DNA of 64,000 bases from Vitis vinifera (lineage: Eukaryota > Streptophyta > Magnoliopsida > Vitales > Vitaceae). Positions 1 through 9,873 of the stretch are shown in pieces. The translations under genes and the position numbers were made by a program. Numbering within the stretch: position 1 is the stretch's first letter; each line of letters begins with the position of its first letter. Location: NCBI RefSeq assembly GCF_030704535.1, contig NC_081820.1, forward strand, positions 18,033,501 to 18,097,500, read 5' to 3'. Under the pieces are notes generated by a model. That model did not search any database. It saw only the letters and a program-made list of their open reading frames with translations, and had not been told where the DNA came from.

Positions 1-2970
1 GGATCCATTGGGGTAGAGACTGGTTTACACCCAATCTTCCCTGTTTTTGCCAATAAATTAGTCACATACTTTTGTTGAGAGATGAAGATCCTTTGTGTGG
101 AATATGCCACCTCAATACCGAGGAAGTACTTCAGTTTCCCTAGTTCCTTCATCTCAAACTCTGTTGTTAATCTCTGCTTCAATTCATGCTTTTCTCTCTC
201 ATCATTTCCAGTTACTATAATGTCGTCAACATAGACTAGAAGAGCAGTTACTCCCCCTAAAGCTGAGTGCTTAATGAAGAGAGTGTGGTCACCTTGACTT
301 TGTTTGTACCTAAACTCTTTCATGACTTTTGCAAATCTTCCAAACCAAGCCCTAGGAGATTGTTTTAGCCCATAAAGAGCCTCTTTTCAGCTTGCACACC
401 TTGTTACCTGTGTTTCCCTCAAATACCAGTGGGATGTTCATGTAAATCTCTTCATCTAAATCACCATGAAGAAATGCATTCTTAACATCATACTGTAGGA
501 GTTGCCAATTGTAGTGGGCAGCCAGTGACAGCAGGATTCTTACAGTAATCATTTTTGCAACTGGAGCAAAAGTCTCCTGATAATCAACTCCATAAGTTTG
601 AGTGTACCCTTTGGCTACCAATCTTGCTTTATGTCTCTCAAGAGATCCATCAACCTTATATTTCAGTGTGAAAATCCACTTGCAATCAACAATGTTTTTC
701 CCTTTCGGTCTTTCAACAATCTCCCATGTTATATTTTTTTCTAATGCACTCATCTCCTCTCTCATAGCATCCTTCCATTCCCTTTTTGTCAATGCCTCAG
801 AAACAGTGTTAGGGATGATAGTGGTGTTTAGACTCACAATAAAATTCTTGTGGGCTGGTGATAGGTGCTTAAGAGACACATAGTGTGATAGTGGATAGAG
901 TGGTCGGTTAGTGCATTCTTTGGTGCCTTTTCTAACAGTAATAGGAAGGTCTAGGTCTAGGTTGTCTGTTGAGTCAGTGGAAGTTTCACCAGGTTGTGTA
1001 TGTAAAGGTGGGTTTGATCTTACCGTGATCTCATTCCCAGGGTCTGAGTTGGATTCTTGGACCTGCTTTTGTTCTGGAATGACCTTTTCCCTTGAATACA
1101 CCTTAGGAACTTGTGGAAAATTGCGAGTGACACTGATTGGAACAGGGGATGACACTGGTTCAGTGGTAAAATTGGGTGACTCAAGTGTGATTGACTCGGA
1201 TGACTCAGGTTCGGATGACTCAAGTTCTTCATCACCATGGGTTGAGACATGAGGAAGGTCAAGAGGTTCAAAGGACTCATAAGGACTATCTTCCATCATT
1301 GAAATATCCCCCTGATGAGAGGACTTGGGGAAAAAAAGTTTATTTTCTGTGAAGGTGACATCTGCAGAGATGTAAAATTTTCTGGCTGAGGGATTGTAAC
1401 ACTTGTATCCTTTTTGAGTGGATGAGTAACTAAGGAAGACACATTTTATGGCTCGAGGGTCTAGCTTATCTTTATGTGGGCTGTGGACATGAACAAATGC
1501 AGTGCACCCAAATACCCTAGGAGTGAGCCCATTTGAGGTTTTGAAGTGTGGATAGAAACTCTTAAGTATCTCTACGGGGCTTTTGTTGTCTAACACTTGT
1601 GAGGGAATTCTATTTATCATGTATGTGGCAGTAAGAACAACTTCCCCCCAATAGGACTTAGGAACATTCCCTTGAAAGAGTAAGGCTCGAGTTGTGTTGA
1701 GTAAATGCCCATTTTTCCTCTCGACTACCCCATTTTGTTGGGGTATGTTAACACATGATGAGTCATGGAGAATGCCCTGTGATTGAAAATAGGCTGACAA
1801 AGTCTGGTTGAAGTAATCTCTAGCATTGTCTGTCCTAAAGCTTTTTATTTTAATCCCAAATTGGTTTTGAACCATTGAGTGGAAATTAGGTATAACAATG
1901 CTAACATCATATTTTTGTTTAAGAAGAAAGATCCATGTAACCCGAGTGCAGTCATCAATTAAGGATACGAACCAACGAGCCCCAGAAACATTAGGTATAG
2001 TCGAAGGACCCCATATGTCACTATGAATCAAATGAAAAGGATGAGAACTTCTTTTATTGCTAATAGGAAAAGATACACGAGTATGTTTTGCCAATTCATA
2101 AGTTTCGCAATGAAACTCAGAAATATTTAATCCTTGGAACAAATGAGGAAACATGATCTTTAAAACCCTAAAAGATGGATGACCTAGACGTAAGTGATAC
2201 AACCAAATGACATCTTTATTTGAGGAATTGAGAAAAGACAACGACAAATTATTACTAGTTTTCTGAGATGATTCAAGGTGGTAAAGACCGCTCCTTTCCT
2301 TAGCAAGTCCAATCCTCCTCCCCGAGCCTTGTTCCTGAAGAACACAATAAGAAGGGAAAAAAATAGCATAACATTTAAGATCATGGGTAAGCTTTTGAAT
2401 GGAAACAAGGTTGGCCGACAATTTTGGTACATGGAGGACATTTTTAAGAATAAGGGTAGGTGTGATGTATTTTTTTTTTTTGATAAATGAGCGCAAAATA
2501 TATTAAAAAAGGCCGGAAGGCGACAAAACATACAAGAAGTATACAAAGCAGCCACAAAGCTAAAAACGCAAAAACAGAACAACCTCACCAGCCCTTAGGA
2601 CATTTTTAAGAATAAGGGTAGGTGTGATGTATATATCTCTGAAACCTGCAATGGTAGCTAAAGAGCCATTGGCCACTACAATTTTCTTGTTACTTGGGCT
2701 TGGGGTATAGGTATTGAAAAGTTGAGATTTGGAGGTCATATGGTCTGTGGCACCGGAGTCTATTATCCTAGAGTCATCATAAACTCTGTGTGAGACATTT
2801 ATGCAAAAAGAGAGTGAAGGTGTACCTGAATTTTCCAACATCTTCCACGAAAAAACCTGATCTCTTAGAATTAAGGCAGATCGCGAAACAAAAAAATTAG
2901 CAACAATGAAGGCTGGTAAAAGAACACGTGAATAAAAAAAAAATCCAGCTATGAAGGTCAGAAATGGCAA
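1..2970 (-). pseudogene. copia polyprotein remnant (protease, integrase, partial RT)
   Basis: The segment at 2560-2970 encodes the protease motif DSGATDHM. The long segment at 352-2496 encodes GAG-pre-integrase (WLYHLRLGH), the integrase core (HSDIWGP, FRTDNARDYF, QQNGVVERKN) and the N-terminal RT region (ETFAPVAK, QYDVKNAFLHG). A one-base frameshift near 380-386 ends this frame; RT then continues in another frame with the YVDD catalytic box at 222-233. One cysteine of the integrase zinc motif appears lost (CETY where CxxC is expected, near 2095-2110). A LINE insertion splits the protease-integrase linker. The copy is therefore non-functional. Loss of gag is inferred from the short leader. 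Confidence 0.88.
2471..2596 (-). mobile_element. 5'-truncated LINE tail with 36-bp target duplication
   Basis: A 126-bp insertion begins on the plus strand with a poly-T run, which is a poly-A tail on the minus strand. Plant-LINE-style 3' sequence follows. It is bounded by perfect 36-bp direct repeats at 2435-2470 and 2597-2632. The duplicated target codes for the same peptide (ITPTLILKNVL) on both sides, which proves insertion into the copia reading frame. No LINE coding sequence is retained. Confidence 0.85.
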
Positions 2971-3009
2971 TGAAGGCCAAAATGATGCCGGGGTCTTAAA
3001 AACCTACAA

Positions 3010-3020
3010 CTCTGATACCA
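3010..3020 (-). other. Primer binding site (initiator Met tRNA type)
   Basis: Minus strand reads TGGTATCAGAG directly against the LTR end. This is the usual plant copia match to the 3' end of initiator methionine tRNA. Confidence 0.8.
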
Positions 3021-3263
3021 TGATATGAAATATGGGATGAAAAATAATAAATTCTGTCTATTAGATTGATTATACACACAGTTTATATAGGAGATTACAA
3101 GAGAAGAAATAGGAAACAAGAGATATAATAGGAAACTAACTTATTCATAAATCATAAAACTATCTATTTACAAAAATAAGAAACTAACAAAACTATCTAT
3201 TTACAGAAATAAGAAACTAACATAATAGGAAAATAATTCTTCTATTTTATTTACAGCTCAACA
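3021..3263 (-). repeat. 5' LTR of the copia element
   Basis: Read on the minus strand, the 243-bp block begins TGTTGAGCTG and ends ATATCA, immediately followed by the primer site. Boundaries are placed by the TG...CA rule and the primer site, because no second LTR is available for comparison. The right flank at 3264 turns directly into CT-rich sequence. Confidence 0.7.
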
Positions 3264-3490
3264 CTTTCTTCTCTCTCTCTCTCTCCCCCTCACACTCCCA
3301 ATGTTGGGAGACTCTTGGTTCTTCATTTCTCCCCCCTCTGCTTCCTCCTTCCCTCCCTATATTAGGAGATCCTCTTGGATCTTGATTCTCCATCTATCTC
3401 TATCTTTCTCTCTCTCTCTCCCATGCTCCCAATGTTGGGAAACTCTTGGTTCTTCACCTCTCTCTCTCTCTCTCTCTCTCCTCAGTGAGG
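3264..3490. repeat. CT-rich microsatellite with a duplicated 29-bp motif
   Basis: Several CT runs lie between two near-identical segments, CCAATGTTGGGAGACTCTTG at about 3298 and a one-mismatch copy at about 3430, spaced about 132 bp apart. No credible coding function is seen. Confidence 0.7.
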
Positions 3491-5144
3491 TGTTCCATTG
3501 ATGTTAAAAAAGAACTTGATCATGTAATTTTTATCTACCTCTAAGTTCAACCCTCTCTTTGTTGATGGTTAAGTCAACAATTCCTTCGCTATAGCATCAC
3601 GTTTGCTATGATGTCCAAGGTGTAGAAATCTATTCTTTGCATATCTTTTATAGGCTATCTTCACACGCACATCTTATAGCATTGAAGTTTAATCGCTTAA
3701 ATGCTCACTCAATGTATTACAATCATACACTCATCTTTAGATTGTCATTGAAATTGAACCACTGTCATGGCTAAAGTAACCTTTGGAGGACTATAGGTTG
3801 ATCTATCCTGGTATGGACTCTTGCCAATACTTTAATGGGCTGGCTTGGGCCCAAAATTCTATTTGGGCTGTTTTCGGAGTTTGGACATATGTTTGTCAAG
3901 CATGAAGCCAACCTAAGCCTGCTTTTGGGCATTATGTGCATGATACCATGAGACTCTGCTCTATACTGTTATAGCTTCACATAAGTTGATTACTTGATAT
4001 AATATTTACCTAAACAACTTTTGAACTTATTAGGCTAACATACGTACTTTTGGAATTAAGATGGCATAACCCAAGTCTATAAAAAAAAATTTAACTATTC
4101 TGTTGATTATCATGGTTGCAATGTCATAATGGTTCCAAACTTTGTTGAGGTCTGGAAACAGAGGCTTGACAGTTTTTTGGTAGGTTTTCTTGGAGGCAAA
4201 ATTGACCTCCATTAATCTTGTAACATTCTATCAATTAGCGGCTTTTGTTTCTATTTAGAATAATTATCTAATCTTCAATGTTTTTTTTTTCTTTCTTTAT
4301 TCCTTTTTTCCCCTTTTCCTGCCCATGAACAGATTATTGATGATGGTGATGATTATGTGATTATCTGGTTGTTTTCTTCTTTATTTTCTCGACATTCCTT
4401 GTTTCATTTGCAAAATATCCTCGAAGGTTTTCTGGAAAACCTTGTTAAAGCAGGGGCCTTGGTAAGAAGGTTACCACGGCTTCTCAATTTATGCAAAAGT
4501 TGTTTGGGCATCTGAGTTCCAAGTACAAGTTTTGTTGACAGATATGGAGGATAACTTCAAAGGGGGAAAAAAGTATCAAAATCATTATGGAAGGCAATAA
4601 TGTGGCATTTGGTGTAGGGTGGAAAATTTTAAATTTTGATTTGGAAAACAACTGATTATATTGATACTTAATAGCTTGTTTAAAATACATGAACAGTCGA
4701 GAGAGTGCTGATCTTACTGTCAAAAAGTGCATGTTGGGGATGACTGCCATTTGAGGACGTCTGTTAGAAATTTAGGTTGGTGGAAATTGCTTATATATGT
4801 TTAAAAGAGAAAGGCTGAAAGGAACAGTTGAAATGTCAGAAAAGATGATATGGTGGCTATGATTTTACAAATGGAATGGCCTTACATGGTGCTGATTCAC
4901 AAAAATGACATAATGTAACAGATCCTTTGTGATTGGAGTAATTTGGTCATGTCTTAATAGTAAAAGTAATGAGTGAGGTCTCTAGTGAATTGCTGTCAAG
5001 GTGGATGTGTTTATTATATGTTTCTGGAGATGTGCTTTATTTTACTTGTATTAATGTAACTGTGCTAATTAGACTGTTCTCAAACTTCTTTGTGGGTTAT
5101 GCATCTAGTTCTTTTGGACTTACCATCTTTTGGTGGTACTGCAG
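3491..5144. other. Non-coding; upstream MIP exons not found
   Basis: If the peptidase gene were complete, its upstream exons should lie here. I see no sequence resembling the N-terminal or middle M3 peptidase domain, only short unconvincing open frames. The part nearest 5144 has the T-rich look of an intron ending in the acceptor before the first recognisable exon. Confidence 0.5.
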
Positions 5145-6594
5145 GTTGTAGCCCTTGTTTGTAATTTTGCCGGTTCACGCAGTTCATCTTCTGCAAAGCT
5201 GAACCATTGGGAAGTAGAAACTCTTTTTCATGAGTTTGGACATGCTCTTCATTCTTTGCTTTCAAGAACGGTATTCTATTAATGCTCTTGTACTAAGCAA
5301 AACTAAGTTACTGTTTCTTTCTCCTCTTAGTTTATATTTTGTTGTTGTAGGATTACCAACATTTTTCAGGTACAAGGGTGGTTCTTGATTTGGCTGAAAC
5401 ACCTTCGAACCTATTTGAGTGAGTAACTTCTGCTATAACTAAAGGATTTCCCCCTCGACTCTGGGATTACCTGCATGAATGTATGAATAGGTTTTAGCTG
5501 CTATTTGAGCAGTTACACACTTAATTGTCCTGTCCTCCTATGATATAGTCATGGATTAAAAATAATTGGAGAATGGATTAAATTGATATGGTTTTGTGGA
5601 GCCTTGTTCTCTTGGATTATGTGCCTCTCTGCTGGCTCCATAGCTGGATTCTCTTTTCCTGAGTTCTTGCTTTCACTTACCATGTGATATTGGTAGCTTC
5701 TGCTGTTTTATTTGTTTGGTCTGTCTTAACTCTTCTGTACGTAGTTTAGACCTTTCTTTTGTGAAAAATCTCTTTGGTTTTTGGAAATAAAAAAGGTTCT
5801 TAGCTTGTTTGGTTCTTTTTCCAAAAAACAGTTCACAGGAAAATAGAAACATAGAAAAGTATTTGGAGAACATTGTTCTAATGTTCTTTGAATTGTGTCT
5901 TCATATATTTGGAACAAAAAGAAATTGGAGGGATGGACATCATTGATTGGATGGGCCTTGGAGGAGTTTGAAGGTTGTGTGTTTCTTTGGTTTGTCCTTT
6001 TCTGGGTTCTTTTTAAGTTTGCTTTGGTTGTTCTGTGTATACTCTTCATCTACTGGGGTTTCATCTCTTTGGCACTTTTCTACAACATATTTTATGTTCA
6101 ATCGCCATTGGGCTTGACTTCCTTCCAGTCAATTTGCTTTTTCTGTTTAGTACAATAACTGAAAAAAGCTAGAGCACTAAAATCGATTCAGACATGCCAC
6201 CTGACATGTCCTATGAATATATATTGTGTACAAAATCCCACTTGTTTTGCTGAGATTTAGCCATTTCAATACATTCAAATTCAGTGAAATCATACACATG
6301 TATATATGTCTGCGTATGATTTATGTTTTGATGGATTGATTGTTCTGATTGTTTTATTGTTTGTTGTGTCCATCAAAGACTAAATATATAATACTTGTTG
6401 CATGACCAACCAATTCCTTGAAATGAAGGATTCAAACCAAAGGTAAAAAACCTTTTCTAAAACTGTGAAAAGAGACTGTAGATTTCATATCTAATCAAAT
6501 TGTGGGAATATGATCATCTCTTTCACGAATTGTCAGCCTCATGTTTTACAGATCTTCAGTTTCTATTCTGAAGCCACTGATGGAGAGAAACACA

Positions 6595-6655
6595 TGCAAA
6601 CATGCAAATATAGGCACACACAGACACACACCCATACACCCACACACATGCATGA
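6595..6655 (+). repeat. CA-rich simple repeat in MIP intron
   Basis: A degenerate ACACAC/CACACC and ATGCAAAC-rich tract in the 1.37-kb intron before the third recognisable MIP exon. Confidence 0.6.
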
Positions 6656-7260
6656 ACTAATACTAATCTGAACCTCAACTTCATGAGTATTACATCCTCA
6701 CTACCTGCATTATCATCTTAAGCCCCTCCTCTTCAGCGACATCTCAGAGTCATGGCATCCTAATATTGATTGGTGATTTTCTTAGGTACTATGCATGGGA
6801 CTATCGTGTCCTGAGGAAATTTGCCAGACACTATTCAACTGGTGAAGTAATACCTGAGAAATTGGTAGAGTCAATGCAGGGTGCCAGAAAGATGTTTGCT
6901 GCAACAGACTTGCAACGTCAGGTATATAGTTGGGCCTTGAATGAATTAGCAAATAATCTCTTTAGTTAATCATTTTTTCAGATGGAGCATTAGTATCGAC
7001 CAATGCCTTTCTTGATTGTTTATCATTTATCAGATCTTTTATGCCTTGATTGATCAAACACTTTTTGGGGAAGAACTATCTCGACAAAGAGATACCACGT
7101 CTGTTGTTGCAGATCTGAAAAGACAATATACTAGTTGGAAGCATGTGGAGGGTACTCATTGGCAAACCCGATTCAATCACCTGCTTAATTATGGTGCAGG
7201 TATCCTTCCCACTATGACCATTATGCTTAGAAAACCGTAAAAGGTTCTATATTTCTCTTA

Positions 7261-7570
7261 GGTTATGTTTGGTTCCCAAAAAGAAATGCTAAGAAAAATA
7301 ATTTTCTAATATTTGGTTTTGCCATGAAAAATATAAAAGAAAGTCAAATATAATTTAAAACTAGTAAGAAACTTATATATTTTTAAATTATTTGATCTTT
7401 ATATAGAAGAGTTTAATTAGTGACAAGGGTTTGAAGTAGTATATAAAAATAATTTATTAATGTTAAATTTATTTTATTATTTTTCCTTGATTTTTCTTTC
7501 CTTTTACTTTTCCTTTCTATTTTCTTTCCTTTGCATTTTCCTTTAAACTTTCCGAGAACCAAACATAACC
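7261..7570. mobile_element. Tourist-like MITE (PIF/Harbinger type) in MIP intron
   Basis: A 310-bp AT-rich element has inverted ends: GGTTATGTTTGGTTC at the left and its reverse complement (GAACCAAACATAACC) at the right. It is flanked by TTA at 7258-7260 and 7571-7573, the TSD expected of Tourist MITEs. It has no coding capacity. A damaged copy is present at the corresponding place in the second MIP copy (about 44272-44580), so it inserted before the segmental duplication. Confidence 0.8.
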
Positions 7571-8177
7571 TTAAGGATCTGCACTCATCTTCCTCTCCAC
7601 TTCCACAAAACCCAGGCTTAAAAATTAAGCAAGAACTGTATGAACATCACTTTGTCCTCTAGATTGTGCATTGACCTGGTAAGACTGCTTTTTATTTAGT
7701 TCTGGCGAATAACCTCCAATGAGCAGTGACTTTATCCCAGCCAGTGCTGGTATTTAAAACATTACATGTAACCTACTTCTCACCATTTTGACATTATATA
7801 TATGCAATATGGTTTGTATTTCCCTTTTTTTTAAAAAAAAAAAAACTTCAGAGTTGCATTTACTAGTCCATTGCTTTTAGTAAGATAACCCATGTTTCGT
7901 GTGTGTAGGTTACTATAGTTACTTGTATGCCAAATGTTTTGCTGCCACCATATGGCAAAAGCTATGCCAGGAGGATCCACTATCCTTAGCCACAGGAACA
8001 GCTCTTCGGACAAAATTCTTGGAGCATGGGGGAGCCAAAGACCCTGCTGATTTATTGACTGATCTAGTTGGGGATGGAATTCTCCAGTCCCGTGATGGAG
8101 GGATAGTCCCTGACCTCACTAGCCTTTGTGATGAACTGAAGCTTGAGGAGTGTGGGCAAGAGCATGTCGTCTTGTAA

Positions 8178-9610
8178 CCAATTGAAACAGGTGGGAAAAA
8201 GAGAATAACAGGATTAGGGAGAAAGAACAGCCACTTCTGTTGGGAGAAAGCATAAATACAAATCTGAAGTGAGGAGCAGTTGCAGCTCGGAAAGAAGCAG
8301 GAACTGCAGAAGGTCTGCTAACATCTTGAGTAAATTTTTAGAATGTAGTTTTATTGGTATGCTAGATGGTATTGGGAACAGAGCAGACCACTGCTGTCTG
8401 CATTTTGGGGAAAATATATTACTTGGGATTTATTTGTTTATTTTATTTATTGGTAAGCAGGTCTGATTTTGCCAATTGGAAACTTGTAAAGCTGATCCTA
8501 AGTCACTGAAAAACAAAGAAGAGCTCATTTCTATTCTTTATTATGATGGAAACAGATCTCATTCTCATTGTTGTAGGGATTTGATTGAGGCAAATGTAGT
8601 TCTTAGCACATGAGAAGAGGCCATTAATGTGATTTCTTAACCTGTCATGCACTAGAAAAAAATCAGAAGTTCTGTTTACACCGAAGTGAAATCTCATCTA
8701 ATTTATCTAAGTATCTCTTCTCAACCTAAATATTCAAGTTGACAACATTATCATCACCAGGATCCCTAGAAGTAGGTCCCAAAATAATGTATGATCACAT
8801 TCAAAGTTGCATAGACTACTTCAGTATTGCTTTTGGAAGAATAACCTAGGAAAATTCCAATATTAGATTTTGAATCAAACTATCTTCAAGGATGCAACAC
8901 TTCCAAAAGCCTTAAAATATTTGACACTCACTTCCTTACGATATCATAACTCATAGGAAATCTTTGGGTTTTTTTTTTTTTTTTTTAATCTTATAAATAG
9001 CAAATGTATTATATGTTGATGTATGATCAAACATAATTTAACTTTACCCTAAAAATAACTCATAAATAGGAAATAATAATAAAAAAAATGGTGAATTATT
9101 TATTCTGCTTCATTATAATATATTTTTTTAATAAAAATTATTTAGAGTATGTTAGGTTCTCAAAAAATGTTAGAAAAAGAGAAAAAATATTATGGAAAAT
9201 CATTATCATCAAGGAAAGTGATAAAAAAGAAAAGAAAAAGAATAGTGTTTAGGAAAATTTTAAATAATTTCCTAAAAAAAATTAAGAAAAGCTTGAGAAA
9301 GTATATTTGTTAACAAATTAAATTTATTTCTCTCAAAATGTTTATGGATTTGTTCACTATTTTTTTTCTATTTTTTTAGCCAAATATTTTTAAATAATAT
9401 ATAATAAAAAAATCAATAAACATAAATTATAGAGTAAAAATTTCAATAAAAAAAAAAATCTTATCTATTTTTTTATTAACCTTTAATAAAATAATAGTTC
9501 TTATAAGTAAATTAAATAGAGTTTATTGTGAATTTTTAATTTTATTATATTAAATACCTAAAAAGAAGACCTATATTTATATATTTTCACTTGTAAATGA
9601 TTAGCCTTTT
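8178..9610. other. MIP 3' flank, duplicated at 54133-55645
   Basis: The first about 500 bp are probable 3' UTR and flank. The rest is AT-rich with poly-T tracts and no convincing gene. The same sequence, diverged and with indels, recurs after the gypsy element at 54133-55645, which defines this as one arm of a segmental duplication. Confidence 0.75.
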
Positions 9611-9873
9611 TTTTTTCACCCGGAGGCTTGACTACCCTCACTCACATTCGGCCCCATGCTATATGGATCGGGTGTGATCTTGGGAACAAGCCTATAGTGC
9701 ATTATTTCTACTACTTAAAGCCCATTGAGTGGAACTGTAAGACAATTGTGAAGAGAAAAACAAGTGGAAGGATGTCTTGATTAAGTTCAACAGGAGCTAC
9801 ATGGCTTGAATTATAGCTAAAAATGGATTGAGGAAACACAGTCTACTATTCATTATATTGCAATTATTTACTA

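Larger units (their letters stand above)
1..3263 (-). mobile_element. Ty1/copia LTR retrotransposon, 5' part, truncated by window edge
   Basis: Minus-strand copia element. From right to left it shows a 5' LTR (3021-3263), an iMet-type primer binding site touching the LTR, a short leader, protease, integrase and the start of reverse transcriptase, which runs off position 1. The order integrase before reverse transcriptase is diagnostic of copia. Only about 230 bp separate the primer site from the protease active-site motif, so gag is essentially missing. The body also carries a LINE-tail insertion at 2471-2596. The second LTR lies outside the window, so target duplication and age cannot be judged. 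Confidence 0.9.
5145..8177 (+). pseudogene. Mitochondrial intermediate peptidase, C-terminal five exons (5'-truncated)
   Basis: Five exons join in frame with GT-AG introns: 5145-5270, 5351-5418, 6786-6921, 7034-7199 and 7909-8177 (stop TAA). They encode about 254 residues of an M3 metallopeptidase. The zinc motif HEFGH lies at residues 29-33 of the fragment (codons from 5229). The third zinc ligand is Glu58 in DLAETPSN, at the 25-residue spacing typical of M3. The YAWDYRVLRKFARHY and GYYSYLYAK blocks match plant mitochondrial intermediate peptidase, which trims octapeptides from imported mitochondrial precursors. Family members are about 700 residues, so roughly the first 450 are absent. No stop or frameshift is seen in the five exons, so truncation is the only visible lesion. 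A partial decayed copy lies at 43974-54132. An active gene with exons that I failed to recognise is less likely but possible. Confidence 0.85.

Noticed and set aside
1..6. GGATCC at position 1 as evidence of a cloned BamHI insert end
   Set aside because: A six-base site at a window edge may be chance. Internal GGATCC sites also occur, and no vector sequence is seen.
911..1252. Plus-strand 113-codon frame
   Set aside because: It is antisense to the copia integrase/RT linker.
4484..4750. 88-codon minus-strand frame upstream of MIP
   Set aside because: No family resemblance or codon pattern; AT-rich chance frame.
7831..8119. Minus-strand frames over the last MIP exon
   Set aside because: They are shadows of the plus-strand exon, which has correct splice sites and family motifs. 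The same shadows recur in the duplicate.
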